Positions 26,592 through 35,494 of a stretch of 64,000 nucleotides of DNA are shown here, piece after piece. Positions within the stretch are counted from its first letter, which is position 1. Each line of letters starts with the position of its first letter. A program made the position numbers and the translations under genes. The stretch is taken from contig NZ_WNXZ01000008.1 in assembly GCF_009733845.1 (NCBI RefSeq), positions 62,001 through 126,000 of the forward strand, written 5' to 3'. The notes below the pieces were generated by a model. It saw nothing but the letters and a program-made list of their open reading frames with translations. It was not told the DNA's origin and made no database searches. This DNA comes from Pseudactinotalea terrae (GTDB lineage: Bacteria; Actinomycetota; Actinomycetes; Actinomycetales; Beutenbergiaceae).

Positions 26592-28780
26592 GCCCCGTCG
26601 TCGTCCATCGCCTGGGCATCGGACTCGCCACCCCGCGCGAGCATCCACGTCGCGCACGAGGCGAGCAGCAGCGGCACCGCGACGGCGACGCCGATCGCCG
26701 GGATCGCGATTCCGGAGTCGTTCACGGCGAACCCGATGCCCGCGCACACGGCGAGCGCCACCAGGCCGGGCCCGAGCATCGGTGCCTGCTTGGCCATCGC
26801 GGAGATCGGGGCGCCGTTGGACAGCCATGCGTACTCGCCGCCGCCGGGGGAGGAGATCGTCTCCTTGACCGGGCGGATCAGCACCAGCACCACGAGCAGC
26901 ACGCCGCAGATCGCCAGGATCGTCAGCGGGCGGTTGCCGAGCAGGATCGTGAGGTTCTGATCGAGCTTGCGGCCAATGACCTCCCAGAAGTCGCCGTCGA
27001 GCACGTCGGCGAAGAACCGGCCCAGGTGCGTGCGGGCGGCGGGGGGCCGCAGCCAGTCGAGGAACGCGATCGCCATCGTGACCACGCCTGCCCCCAGCAC
27101 CACGAGCACGACCTTCTTGATCGTGAGCCGGACCCCCAGGGCCAGCAGCGTGAGCAGCCCGAAGGCCACCAGCATCGCGGGCGGCCCGCCGAAGTCCGCG
27201 CCCCAGAAGGGGGCGCCGTCGATCACGATCGCCGCGAGCCCGATCAGCGCGATCACCAGGGCGGCCGCTCGTCGTCGGCCCCTGCGCACCAAGGAGTTCG
27301 CCACCGCGGTCACGAGCAGCAGCAGCGATGAGCTGAACAGCGCGAACGAGGTGTTGTTCATCCCGTAGAAGCGGCCGGCCACAAGGGTCGGGATGCCCAT
27401 GATCGCCGAGACCTGGAGCTGCGCGCCGGTGATCACGTCGACCGCGAGCACGATCGCGGTGACCCCGGCGACGACGGCGGCCGGGCCGAGCAGGGCGCGC
27501 CGCCAGGGCCCGAGCAGCGCGAGGGCGACGATCGCGGCGTCGATCACGGCGATGCCGGCGAGCAGTGCCAGCAGCGGGGGTTCGACACGCCACCACGGGA
27601 GCAGATTCGTGAGGAAGGACGAGACCGGGATGCCCGCGACGGCGAGCGAGATCACGCGCATCGTGCGCAGCACCGGCACCCGGCGGTCTGCGACCGAGCG
27701 CGCCAGCCGTGGGCGGCGCAGCCCCAGGGTGACGACGGCGTACAGGGCGAGGTTGATCAGCACGAGGCTGAGGAAGAAGCCAGGGATCAAGGGACGCTGG
27801 GCCGCGGCGTGCTGCTGGCGGTCCGTGGCGGCGGCGACCAGGGCGTCCGGATCGGCCGGGCTGAGCGTCATCGGCGCGCCGATCGAGCTCGTGCCATCGG
27901 AGTCGACGCCGAGCAGGTCGAGCAGGGTGGCGTGCTGGTCGGTGGCGAGCAGGTAGCCGGGCTGGCGGGTGCTCGGGCTGCTGATCTGGGCAGGCTCCTC
28001 GACGCCGATGGCGGCGAAGAAGCGCAGGCCGGCCGGGCCGCCGTCGTCGGAGATGCCGGAGATCAGCACGAGCGGGTCGCGACCGCTCGCGCCGGCGCCG
28101 GCGAGCACGGCGCCCAGCTGCTCGGCGACCTCGGCCGCGGCCTCCTCGCGTGTGCTGGTCCCGCTGGTGGTGTCGTCCCCGACCTCACCCAGGTCGACGG
28201 CGACGAGGTCGCTGGTCTCCAACGCCGCACCCACGTCCTCGGTCAGCGACGAGGGGACGAAGGGCCGGTAGTCGCCGATCGTGCCCTCGCTCGTGGCGAG
28301 CGCGACGGCGGCGCCGCCGCCGATGGCCGTGGTGCCGATCCCGGCGTCCGCGAGCACATCGCCCAGCAGCCCGGGCTCGGAACCGAATGCGGCGTCGTCC
28401 GCGCGCTGGAGGTAGAGCTCCCAGTCCGGCACCGCGCTGCCCTCGGCGGGGGGGCCGATCGGCGCGCAGCCGCCTTCGAGCAGCTCCCCGCTGGCGCGGT
28501 TGCCCGCCGAGATGGCGAGCCAGCCGTCCACGGGGCAGGCCTCGGCGCGGGTGCTGCGGACCACGAGCGACCCGGCTGCCAGCTCGTCGGACCAGCCGCC
28601 GAGGAAACCGCCCATCGCCTCGGCGTCCGACCAGCTCAGTCCCGGAGCCCCGACCAGCACCACCGGCCGGTCCACCTCGGCCGCGGCGGGCGCGGCCGGG
28701 ATCACGACCGCCAGCGCGGTCAGCAGCACCCCCGCCAGCACGGCGACGGTCAGGCGCGCGGGCGCAACGAGAGCAGTCAT
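26576..28780 (-). CDS. Large membrane protein with extracytoplasmic alkaline-phosphatase-like domain
   Basis: 734 aa from ATG 28780. Signal-like segment at 8-33 (TVAVLAGVLLTALAVVIPAAPAAAE), then about 300 residues outside the membrane with an alkaline-phosphatase/phosphoglycerate-mutase-like flavour (VVLVGAPGLSWSD, LVAVDLGEVGDD, LVLISGISDDGG, DQHATLLDLLGV). The C-terminal half has around eleven hydrophobic segments and a stretch GAPFWGADFGGPPAMLVAFGL. The organisation is known from conserved actinobacterial membrane proteins without assigned function; the gene lies between a GT2 gene and pheA. A role in surface glycan metabolism is possible but only from context. The gene overlaps the GT2 gene by 16 bp tail to tail. 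Confidence 0.75.
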   Translation of the reverse strand: MTALVAPARLTVAVLAGVLLTALAVVIPAAPAAAEVDRPVVLVGAPGLSWSDAEAMGGFLGGWSDELAAGSLVVRSTRAEACPVDGWLAISAGNRASGELLEGGCAPIGPPAEGSAVPDWELYLQRADDAAFGSEPGLLGDVLADAGIGTTAIGGGAAVALATSEGTIGDYRPFVPSSLTEDVGAALETSDLVAVDLGEVGDDTTSGTSTREEAAAEVAEQLGAVLAGAGASGRDPLVLISGISDDGGPAGLRFFAAIGVEEPAQISSPSTRQPGYLLATDQHATLLDLLGVDSDGTSSIGAPMTLSPADPDALVAAATDRQQHAAAQRPLIPGFFLSLVLINLALYAVVTLGLRRPRLARSVADRRVPVLRTMRVISLAVAGIPVSSFLTNLLPWWRVEPPLLALLAGIAVIDAAIVALALLGPWRRALLGPAAVVAGVTAIVLAVDVITGAQLQVSAIMGIPTLVAGRFYGMNNTSFALFSSSLLLLVTAVANSLVRRGRRRAAALVIALIGLAAIVIDGAPFWGADFGGPPAMLVAFGLLTLLALGVRLTIKKVVLVVLGAGVVTMAIAFLDWLRPPAARTHLGRFFADVLDGDFWEVIGRKLDQNLTILLGNRPLTILAICGVLLVVLVLIRPVKETISSPGGGEYAWLSNGAPISAMAKQAPMLGPGLVALAVCAGIGFAVNDSGIAIPAIGVAVAVPLLLASCATWMLARGGESDAQAMDDDGAQAPR

Positions 28781-28787
28781 CGCCACG

Positions 28788-28793
28788 AGCGTA
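28788..28793 (-). promoter_or_regulatory. -10 element (TACGCT), predicted leaderless start of membrane protein gene
   Basis: TACGCT on the minus strand is separated by 7 nt from ATG 28780. There is no ribosome site in between. Confidence 0.55.
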
Positions 28794-28861
28794 TGGCTCA
28801 GATGTGTGCACGGTCTGCACCACCGGCGAGAATCCGGCCAAGATCGCGGGAGGATGTGCCC

Positions 28862-29797
28862 ATGTCCTTGCGATACGCCTTCCTCGGTCCCACCGGCACC
28901 TTCACCGAGGCCGCGCTGCGATCGGTGGCCGGCGCCGATGACGTGGCCGTGGCCCAGACCGATGTGCCGACAGCGCTCGCAGCCGTGCGCGGCGGTGACG
29001 TGGACCGTGCCGTGGTGCCGATCGAGAACTCGGTCGAGGGCGGGGTCTCGGCCACGCTCGACGCGCTCGCCTCCGGGCAGCCGCTCGTGATCGTGGGCGA
29101 GGCGCTCGTGCGGATCGAGTTCGTGCTCGCGGCGGCCGCGGGCACCGCGTTGGCCGACGTCAGGCACGTCTCGACCCACCCGCACGCGTGGGCGCAGACC
29201 CGCAAGTGGATCTCGGCGAACCTCCCGGGGGTCGTGCACGTGCCCGCGACCTCCACCGCCGCCGCGGCGGCCCTGCTCGCCGAGCCGGGTGATCACGGGT
29301 TCGAGGCGGCCGTCATCGCCCCGCACACCGCCGAGCAGTACGGCCTGAAGGTGCTGGCGGCAGGTATCGAGGACAACGCGAACGCGGTCACGCGGTTCGT
29401 CGTCGTCTCCTCGCCCGGTCCGGTGCCGGAGCGCACCGGGAGCGACAAGACCACGCTGATGGTCCATCTGCCCGACAACGAGGCCGGCGCGCTGCTCACG
29501 ATGCTGGAGCAGTTCGCGGTGCGCGGTGTCAACCTCTCGCGGATCGAGTCCCGACCGATCGGCGACTCGCTCGGCCGCTACGGGTTCTCGATCGACGTCG
29601 AGGGCCATATCGACGACGAACGCGTGGCCGCCGCGCTCGTGGGGCTCCACCGTGTGTGCCCGATGGTCCGCTTCCTCGGCTCGTACCCGAGGGTCGACGG
29701 CGGTGGTTCGGCCGTGCGCCGCGGCTTCACCGACGAGGACTTCCGCCTCGGCCGTGACTGGGTCGCGGCCCTGCGCGACGGCGTCCACCCCGACTGA
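28862..29797 (+). CDS. pheA: Prephenate dehydratase
   Basis: 311 aa from ATG 28862, preceded by GGGAGGA with good spacing; the longer open frame upstream is antisense to the membrane protein gene. The enzyme decarboxylates and dehydrates prephenate to phenylpyruvate in phenylalanine synthesis. The catalytic domain shows FLGPTGTFTEAAL, VPIENSVEGGVSATLDAL and the conserved VTRFVVVSS block with the active-site Thr-Arg-Phe. The C-terminal ACT domain (KTTLMVHLPDNEAGALLTMLEQFAVRGVNL, then ESRPIGDSLGRYGFSIDVEGH) binds phenylalanine for feedback control. No chorismate mutase domain is present, as usual for actinobacterial monofunctional PheA. Confidence 0.97.
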   Translation: MSLRYAFLGPTGTFTEAALRSVAGADDVAVAQTDVPTALAAVRGGDVDRAVVPIENSVEGGVSATLDALASGQPLVIVGEALVRIEFVLAAAAGTALADVRHVSTHPHAWAQTRKWISANLPGVVHVPATSTAAAAALLAEPGDHGFEAAVIAPHTAEQYGLKVLAAGIEDNANAVTRFVVVSSPGPVPERTGSDKTTLMVHLPDNEAGALLTMLEQFAVRGVNLSRIESRPIGDSLGRYGFSIDVEGHIDDERVAAALVGLHRVCPMVRFLGSYPRVDGGGSAVRRGFTDEDFRLGRDWVAALRDGVHPD

Positions 29798-29804
29798 GGT
29801 CGCC

Positions 29805-30902
29805 TCAGCGGGTGCGCACCACGAGGCTGCCTGGTTCCACCCGGACCTGGAGGGCGACGGCCCTGCCGATGAGGTCGCCGTCGACCTGGATCGGCTCGGG
29901 CTCGTCCCAGTGCACGGTGAGCTCGCGGCCACGCCAGAACTCGATCGACCCGGGCTGACCGGGGAGGTCGCGGCGCACGCCCACCCCCTGCATCACGACC
30001 TTGCCGAACAGCGAGGCCCAGCCGAGCAGCCCGCCGCGGGCGTCGAGGGCGGCGACGTCGAGCCAGCCGTCGTCGATCTCGGCGTCGGGCAGCAGCACCA
30101 TCCCGCCGGGCAGCCGCCCGCAGTTCGCGAACACCAGGCTGCGCAGCTTGAGCTGCACCGGCGGCTGGTCGTCGACCTGCAGCGCCAGCCGCAGCCGCCG
30201 CCCGTGCAGGTGCCGCACGCCGGCCACGAAGTAGGCGAGCCACCCCATCCGCGCCTTCAGCTGCTCGTCGGCGCCGGCCACCATCGCGGCGTCGAACCCG
30301 ACGCCGCCGGCCACGAGGAAGGCGTGCTCCTCGTCCGGCTCGTCCGGCTCGGCACGCTCGGCCCGGATCCAGCCGAGGTCGATCGGGTGGTCGGTGCCGG
30401 TCAGCGCGGTCTGCAGCAGCGCCCGGGTCCCGCGCTCCATCGGCAGGTCGAGGTTGCGCGCGAGGAGGTTGCCGGTCCCGAGCGGCAGCAGCCCCATCGG
30501 CCGCCCGGTGCCGGCGAGGGTGCTCGCGACCGCCCGCACCGTGCCGTCGCCGCCTGCCGCGATCACCACCGAGGCGCCGGCCTCGAGCGCGTGCCTGGCC
30601 TGCCCCTGCCCGGGGTCCGCGATCGTGGTCTCGAGCCAGAGCGGCTCGGGCAGCCCTGCCTCGGCCGACAGCTCGCGCAGCAGGTCGCGCAGCGCGTCCG
30701 GCTTCGCCAGCTTGGTCGGGTTGACGACGATCGCCGCAGGTCCCGACGGCGGCCGGTCGCCCTGGTCGCGAACCTCTCGTGGCGGGAGCACGGGAGACCT
30801 GCTCGGCCCCGCGGTCAGCCGCTTGTACACGAGCAGGCCGACCACCACCGCCACCACGGCGAGCAGCAGCGCCGCCACGCTGACGACCTGCTCCCATGTC
30901 AC
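29805..30902 (-). CDS. Diacylglycerol kinase family lipid kinase (DgkB/YegS-like)
   Basis: 365 aa from GTG 30902. An N-terminal membrane segment (VVSVAALLLAVVAVVVGLLVY) is followed by a linker and the DAGK catalytic domain: IVVNPTKLAKPDALR, the ATP-binding VVIAAGGDGTVRAVASTLAG, and PMGLLPLGTGNLLARNL. The C-terminal beta domain ends with IQVDGDLIGRAVALQVRVEPGSLVV. Such enzymes phosphorylate diacylglycerol or sphingosine-like lipids at the membrane. The start is predicted leaderless (TACCGT 7 nt upstream). The gene is convergent with pheA, 7 bp apart, and is followed upstream by a repeat-rich gap before serS. Confidence 0.92.
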   Translation of the reverse strand: MTWEQVVSVAALLLAVVAVVVGLLVYKRLTAGPSRSPVLPPREVRDQGDRPPSGPAAIVVNPTKLAKPDALRDLLRELSAEAGLPEPLWLETTIADPGQGQARHALEAGASVVIAAGGDGTVRAVASTLAGTGRPMGLLPLGTGNLLARNLDLPMERGTRALLQTALTGTDHPIDLGWIRAERAEPDEPDEEHAFLVAGGVGFDAAMVAGADEQLKARMGWLAYFVAGVRHLHGRRLRLALQVDDQPPVQLKLRSLVFANCGRLPGGMVLLPDAEIDDGWLDVAALDARGGLLGWASLFGKVVMQGVGVRRDLPGQPGSIEFWRGRELTVHWDEPEPIQVDGDLIGRAVALQVRVEPGSLVVRTR

Positions 30903-30909
30903 ACCGGTG

Positions 30910-30915
30910 ACGGTA
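30910..30915 (-). promoter_or_regulatory. -10 element (TACCGT), predicted leaderless start of lipid kinase
   Basis: TACCGT on the minus strand lies 7 nt before GTG 30902, without a ribosome site. It falls at the left edge of the repeat-containing gap 30903-31339. Confidence 0.5.
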
Positions 30916-30998
30916 CCGCCCCGCCCGCCCGCTGCCCCGCCCCGCCGGCACTCGCCCGGCCGCGCCGTCCCTGCCGCCACTCGCCCGGCCCTTTCCCG

Positions 30999-31068
30999 CC
31001 GAGTTCGCTGGTGATCGTCGAGTTCGTTGCGTGCACCAGCCGAACTGGGCGTGGTGGAACGAACTCGG
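30999..31068. repeat. 70-bp palindromic repeat, copy 1
   Basis: The element runs from CCGAGTTCG to CGAACTCGG and is an imperfect palindrome over its whole length, centred on the GTGCAC at 31031-31036. With the preceding TTCCCG it is nearly identical over 76 bp to copy 2, 184 bp further right. The 430-bp gap 30903-31339 between the divergent lipid kinase and serS genes contains little else apart from the serS promoter. Confidence 0.8.
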
Positions 31069-31182
31069 TGGCCTTGCGCCCACCAGCCTTCGGCCATCCG
31101 CCGCGGCACTCCACAGCGCCCGGCCCCGCACGCCGCACCGGCCCCACTCCTCCTGCCGATCCCAGTCCCCCGCCCCTTCCCG

Positions 31183-31252
31183 CCGAGTTCGCTGGTGATC
31201 GTCGAGTTCGCTGGGTGCACCAGCCGAACTGGACGTTGTGGAACGAACTCGG
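31183..31252. repeat. 70-bp palindromic repeat, copy 2
   Basis: Direct near-identical repeat of 30999-31068, differing at only a few positions (for example GTTGCGTG against GCTGGGTG at the centre). The same 5' flank TTCCCG is kept, which suggests duplication of a unit that includes it. It ends 88 bp before the serS start. Confidence 0.8.
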
Positions 31253-31327
31253 CGTGTGGGCTGGGCGATGAACGCGGGGCGGGTACGGGGGCGGGCGCGG
31301 GGGTACGGCAGGCCGAGCGGACCTGGT

Positions 31328-31333
31328 TACGCT
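31328..31333 (+). promoter_or_regulatory. -10 element (TACGCT), predicted leaderless start of serS
   Basis: TACGCT is followed by 6 nt (CGGAGG) and GTG 31340. The GGAGG touches the start codon and is too close to serve as a ribosome site, so a leaderless mRNA fits better. Confidence 0.6.
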
Positions 31334-31339
31334 CGGAGG

Positions 31340-32614
31340 GTGATCGACCTCAAGGCACTGCGTGATGACCCGGACACCGCACGCGCCAGCCAGGTGGCGA
31401 GGGGCGCCGACCCGGCCCTCGTGGACCAGCTGCTGGGCGCTGACGAACGGCGTCGGTCCCTGCTCAGCTCGTTCGAGCAGCAGCGTGCCGAGCAGAAGGA
31501 GCTGTCCCGGTCGATCGGCAAGGCGGCGCCCGAGGAGCGCGAGGCGGTGCTGGGCCGCGCGAAGCAGCTGTCCGAGCAGGTCAAGGATGCGGAGGCGCAG
31601 GCCGACCATGCCGCTGCCGAGCTCGATCGGCTGCTGTGGGCGATGCCGAACATCATCATCGACGGCGTCCCGGCCGGTGGTGAGGAGGACTTCGTCGAGC
31701 TGAAGCGGGTGGGCACCCCGCGCGACTTCGCGGCCGAGGGCATCGAGGTCCAGGACCACCTGGCGATCGGGGAGCGGCTGCGCGCGATCGACGTCGAGCG
31801 CGGCGCGAAGGTGGGCGGGTCCCGCTTCTACTTCCTCACCGGCATCGGGATGCTGCTCGAGCAGGCGATGCTGCAGTGGAGCCTGAACCGGCTGGTCGAC
31901 GGCGGCTTCACGCCGATGACCACCCCCACCCTGGTGCGCCCCGAGATCATGGCCGGCACCGGGTTCCTCGGCGCCCACGCCGATGAGATCTACCACCTGG
32001 AGGCCGACGACCTGTATCTCGTGGGCACCTCCGAGGTGGCGCTCGCGGGCTACCACAGCGGCGAGATCGTCGACCTGACCCAGGGGCCGATCCGGTACGC
32101 CGGCTTCTCGGCCTGCTACCGGCGCGAGGCGGGATCGCACGGCAAGGACGTGCGCGGCATCATCCGCACGCACCAGTTCCACAAGATCGAGATGTTCGTC
32201 TACGCCCCGATCGAGCAGGCCGAGGCCGAGCACGAGCGGTTGCTCGCGTTCGAGGAGGAGTCGCTCGCGGCCCTCGAGCTGCCGTACCGGGTGATCGACG
32301 TGGCCGCAGGCGACCTCGGCAGCTCCGCTGCGCGCAAGTTCGACTGCGAGGCCTGGCTGCCGAGCCAGGAGCGCTGGCTGGAGCTGACCTCGACCTCGAA
32401 CTGCACCACGTTCCAGGCGCGCCGCCTCGGCGTCCGTGAGCGCACCGCCGAGGGGGCCAACCGACCCGCCGCCACCCTCAACGGGACCGGCGTGACCACG
32501 CGGTGGCTGGTGGCGTTCCTCGAGAACCACCAGCAGGCGGACGGCACCGTGCACGTGCCCGAGGCGCTACGGCCCTACCTCGGCGGGCGCGAGATCCTCG
32601 AGGCGATGGCGTGA
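31340..32614 (+). CDS. serS: Seryl-tRNA synthetase
   Basis: 424 aa from GTG 31340 ([12 protein letters not shown], the usual family start); the ATG 102 nt upstream lies in the repeat gap. Class II synthetase charging tRNA-Ser. Order: the N-terminal coiled-coil arm (about 30-105) that grips the long variable arm of tRNA-Ser; motif 1 near [32 protein letters not shown]; motif 2 [25 protein letters not shown] (landmark); and motif 3 [18 protein letters not shown] with the class II Arg. Two tRNA-Ser genes lie in the same window. The stop overlaps the GTG of the next gene, so the two are co-expressed. Confidence 0.97.
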   Translation: MIDLKALRDDPDTARASQVARGADPALVDQLLGADERRRSLLSSFEQQRAEQKELSRSIGKAAPEEREAVLGRAKQLSEQVKDAEAQADHAAAELDRLLWAMPNIIIDGVPAGGEEDFVELKRVGTPRDFAAEGIEVQDHLAIGERLRAIDVERGAKVGGSRFYFLTGIGMLLEQAMLQWSLNRLVDGGFTPMTTPTLVRPEIMAGTGFLGAHADEIYHLEADDLYLVGTSEVALAGYHSGEIVDLTQGPIRYAGFSACYRREAGSHGKDVRGIIRTHQFHKIEMFVYAPIEQAEAEHERLLAFEEESLAALELPYRVIDVAAGDLGSSAARKFDCEAWLPSQERWLELTSTSNCTTFQARRLGVRERTAEGANRPAATLNGTGVTTRWLVAFLENHQQADGTVHVPEALRPYLGGREILEAMA

Positions 32615-33450
32615 GCGCGGCGCCCACCTTCGGCCGCGAGCACGTCGCCGGCCTCACGCTCGGGCCCGACCTGCTGATCGGTCTCGACATCGACGGCACC
32701 ATCCTCGGGCTCGACGACTCCCTCTCGCGGCGGGTCCAGCGCTCGATCTCCCGGGTGGTGGAGTCCGGCGCTCGGCTGGTGCTCGCGACCGGCCGCTCTC
32801 TCATCGCGGTGCTTCCTGTGGTCGAGCGCCTCGGCCTGCAGAAGGGATTCGCGGTCTGCTCCAACGGCGCGGTCACGATCGCCTTCGACGAGCGCGGTCA
32901 CGAGATGGTCGACGTCATCACCTTCGACCCCGGCCCGGCGCTGCGCCTGCTGCGCGAGCACGCGCCCGACGTGATCTTCGCCGTCGAGGACCTCGGCCGC
33001 GGCTTCAAGGTCACCCGCCCGTTCCCCGAGGGCGAGCTGACCGGCACCCAGGAGGTCGTCTCCTTCGAGGACCTCGTGGCCGCCCCGGCCACCCGCGTCA
33101 CCCTCCGGGCGCCCGAGTGGTCCTCGCAGGAGTTCCATGACCTCGTCGACAAGAGCGGCCTGCACGGCGTGAGCTACGCCGTCGGGTGGTCCGCCTGGCT
33201 CGACATGACCCCCGAGGGGGTCTCCAAGGCCTCCGCGCTCGAGGCGGTGCGACAGCGATACCACGTGCCCGCGCATCGCACGCTCGTGGTCGGCGACGGG
33301 CAGAACGACATCGAGATGTTCCGGTGGGCGGGCGTGTCGGTGGCGATGGACGGCGCGGACGAGACCACCAAGGCGGCCGCGACCGCCGTCACCGGGCCCG
33401 TCGAGCTCGACGGCCTGGTCAGCGTGCTGGACGCCGTGCCAAGCACGTAG
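32611..33450 (+). CDS. HAD-superfamily hydrolase, Cof type (IIB)
   Basis: 279 aa from GTG 32611, overlapping the serS stop (GTGA). HAD phosphatase with motif [12 protein letters not shown] (nucleophile and acid Asp), motif II LATGRS, the Cof-type cap domain in the middle, the motif III Lys in [11 protein letters not shown], and motif [18 protein letters not shown]. Such proteins dephosphorylate sugar phosphates, nucleotides or PLP. Coupling of a Cof-type hydrolase to serS is common in actinobacteria. The substrate cannot be assigned. Confidence 0.93.
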   Translation: MSAAPTFGREHVAGLTLGPDLLIGLDIDGTILGLDDSLSRRVQRSISRVVESGARLVLATGRSLIAVLPVVERLGLQKGFAVCSNGAVTIAFDERGHEMVDVITFDPGPALRLLREHAPDVIFAVEDLGRGFKVTRPFPEGELTGTQEVVSFEDLVAAPATRVTLRAPEWSSQEFHDLVDKSGLHGVSYAVGWSAWLDMTPEGVSKASALEAVRQRYHVPAHRTLVVGDGQNDIEMFRWAGVSVAMDGADETTKAAATAVTGPVELDGLVSVLDAVPST

Positions 33451-33453
33451 CCG

Positions 33454-34254
33454 CTAGGAGGCGCTGCTGGAGCTGCTCTCCTTGATGCCCACGCGCTTGC
33501 CGGCGTGCAGGTGCACGGGTGCCCGCTCGGCGCCCTTCCGCTTGATCTGCCGGTTGCGGTAGATCAGGTTGAGCACCTCGACGGCGATCGCGAACCCGAT
33601 CGGGCCGTAGATCAGCGCCTTGTCGACGTGGTAGCCGAAGCCCTCGCCGACCAGCGTGGCGCCGATGAGGATGAGGAAGCTCAGCGCGAGCATCTTCACC
33701 GTGGGGTGCCGGTTCACGAACTCGGCGATCTGACCCGCGACGACCATCATGAGACCGATCGACAGGACCACCGCCGCGATCATGATCACCAGGTTGTCGG
33801 TCATGCCGACGGCGGTGATGACAGAGTCCAGCGAGAAGACGGCATCGATGAGGATGATCTGGATGATCACCCTGCCGAACGTCGTCGAGCCCTTGTTCTC
33901 GTCCTTGTTCTCGTCCTCGCCCTCGAGCTTGTGGTGGATCTCGGTGGTGGCCTTGTAGATGAGGAACAGACCACCGGCGAGCAGGATCAGGTCACGCCCG
34001 GAGAACTCCAGCGCGTCGACGCCACCGATCGAGATGATCGGATCGGTGAGTCCCACGATCCACGTGGCGAAGAACAGCAGCACGATCCGCAGCGCCATCG
34101 CCAGGGCGAGACCGATGATGCGCGCGCGCTGCTGCTGGCTCTTGGGCAGGCGGTTCGTCAGGATCGAGATGAAGACGACGTTGTCCACGCCGAGGATCAG
34201 CTCGAGGACGAAGAGCGTCAGGAACGCGATGATGAGCTCGGGACCGAAGGGCAT
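33454..34254 (-). CDS. TerC family integral membrane protein
   Basis: 266 aa from ATG 34254. Seven to eight membrane segments with the TerC signature: FVLELILGVDNVVFISILTNRLP at the N-terminus and IILIDAVFSLDSVITAVGMTD in the second half, each carrying the conserved intramembrane acidic residues. The cytoplasmic loop (LEGEDENKDENKGSTT) is acidic. TerC proteins are linked to metal-ion (Mn2+) export and tellurite resistance. The C-terminal tail is basic and then Ser-rich. The gene is convergent with the HAD gene (3 bp gap). Confidence 0.93.
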   Translation of the reverse strand: MPFGPELIIAFLTLFVLELILGVDNVVFISILTNRLPKSQQQRARIIGLALAMALRIVLLFFATWIVGLTDPIISIGGVDALEFSGRDLILLAGGLFLIYKATTEIHHKLEGEDENKDENKGSTTFGRVIIQIILIDAVFSLDSVITAVGMTDNLVIMIAAVVLSIGLMMVVAGQIAEFVNRHPTVKMLALSFLILIGATLVGEGFGYHVDKALIYGPIGFAIAVEVLNLIYRNRQIKRKGAERAPVHLHAGKRVGIKESSSSSAS

Positions 34255-34262
34255 GAACCGAC

Positions 34263-34268
34263 ACTCTA
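34263..34268 (-). promoter_or_regulatory. -10 element (TAGAGT) before terC-like gene
   Basis: TAGAGT on the minus strand lies 8 nt before ATG 34254; no ribosome site is visible, so a leaderless start is likely. An alternative start 48 nt upstream would place this element inside the gene. Confidence 0.45.
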
Positions 34269-34327
34269 CGAGGGTGTGGGCCTGCGCGACGACCTGGTCC
34301 ATGGGCAGGTCTGCTTGACCGGTGGGG

Positions 34328-34333
34328 CACAAT
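34328..34333 (+). promoter_or_regulatory. -10 element (CACAAT), predicted leaderless start of LacI regulator
   Basis: CACAAT is followed by 6 nt and ATG 34340. A TTGACC motif lies about ten bases upstream, too close to act as a normal -35 box. Confidence 0.45.
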
Positions 34334-34339
34334 CTGGTC

Positions 34340-35341
34340 ATGCCCGTCGGGATCGACGACGTCGCCCGCGCGGCTGGAGTCTCCACAGCAACCGTGTCCC
34401 GCGCCCTGCGCGGGCTACCGGACGTGCGCGAGTCCACCCGGCTGCGTGTGGAGCAGGCCGCCGTGCAGCTCGGCTACGCGCCGACGCCCTCGGCGGTGTC
34501 GCTGGCATCGGGGCGCACCCGCACGATCGGGCTGCTGACGCCGTGGGTGTCCCGCTGGTTCCACTCCAACGTGATCGAGGGCGCCTGCCAGGCGCTGCGC
34601 GTGGCCGGGTTCGACGCGCTGCTGTACTCGTTCCAGCTCGACGACGACGCCGCGCGCGAGCCGATCAACCTGGACGTGCTGCGCCGCCGAGTCGATGGGC
34701 TGCTCGTGGTCGGGATGACGATGACGCCCACCGAGGTGCACCTGCTGGAGACGCTCGGGGTGCCGCTGGTCTACGTCGGGTCCGGACCGCCGGACCAGGT
34801 GCGCGTGCACGTCGACGACACCGTGACGGCGCGCCGCGCCACCGAGCACCTGCTGGCGCTCGGACACACCCGTATCGGACACATCGGCGGCTATCGCACG
34901 CAGCCGACGGCGTGGGCCACCGAGATCTGCCGCGCCCAGGGGTACCGTGACGCGCTCCGCGCGGCCGGCGTGCCTGAGGACCCGGCCCTGGTGTCCTACG
35001 GACGGTTCGAGCGTGCCGGGGGCCGATCCGGCGCCGTCGAGATCTTCGATCGGGTGGACGACGTGACGGCGGTCGTCGCGGACTCGGACGAGATGGCCTT
35101 CGGCGTGCTCGACGTGCTGCGCGAGCGTGGGGTGCGGGTGCCCGAGGACGTGTCGGTGATCGGCATCGACGGGCATGAGCTGGGCGACCTCATCGGCCTG
35201 ACGACGCTCGCGCAGGACGCCCACGAGCTGGGGGCGACGGCGGTGGGCCTGGTGCTGGAGATGATCACCGGGACACCGGTGGTGCGCGACGTCGTGTGCG
35301 CCACCGAGCTCCTCGAGCGAGGGTCCACGAGGCCCATCTGA
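34340..35341 (+). CDS. LacI-family transcriptional regulator
   Basis: 333 aa from ATG 34340. The N-terminal helix-turn-helix (IDDVARAAGVSTATVSRALRGLPDV) and hinge helix are followed by a periplasmic-binding-protein-like sensor domain (RTIGLLTPWVSRWFHSNVIEGACQAL, RIGHIGGYR, VVADSDEMAFGVLDVLRERGVRVPEDVSVIGIDGHE). It precedes and points toward a sugar ABC importer operon whose promoter has a perfect LacI-type palindrome at 35426-35437. It most likely represses that operon until the transported sugar or a derivative binds. Two further related sites lie near 21.5 and 23.0 kb, so it may have wider targets; this is inference. Confidence 0.94.
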   Translation: MPVGIDDVARAAGVSTATVSRALRGLPDVRESTRLRVEQAAVQLGYAPTPSAVSLASGRTRTIGLLTPWVSRWFHSNVIEGACQALRVAGFDALLYSFQLDDDAAREPINLDVLRRRVDGLLVVGMTMTPTEVHLLETLGVPLVYVGSGPPDQVRVHVDDTVTARRATEHLLALGHTRIGHIGGYRTQPTAWATEICRAQGYRDALRAAGVPEDPALVSYGRFERAGGRSGAVEIFDRVDDVTAVVADSDEMAFGVLDVLRERGVRVPEDVSVIGIDGHELGDLIGLTTLAQDAHELGATAVGLVLEMITGTPVVRDVVCATELLERGSTRPI

Positions 35342-35425
35342 GGTGCGTGAGGCACCGGCGGCTCGCGCGATTAGTGATCGGATCGTTATCACCAGATCCG
35401 CGATACGGCTTGCGCACCCCCGACC

Positions 35426-35437
35426 GTAAGCGCTTAC
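35426..35437. promoter_or_regulatory. LacI-family operator (perfect 12-bp palindrome)
   Basis: GTAAGCGCTTAC is a perfect palindrome of the classic LacI/GalR type with a central CG step. It lies between the LacI regulator gene and the sugar-binding protein gene and overlaps a likely -10 (TACAGT, 35435-35440) downstream of TTGCGC (35410-35415), the correct place for repression. Confidence 0.8.
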
Positions 35438-35494
35438 AGTGACTTTGCTCGCGCCGACTGGCGGGTGAACACGTATGTGACTGAGGAGGCATCA

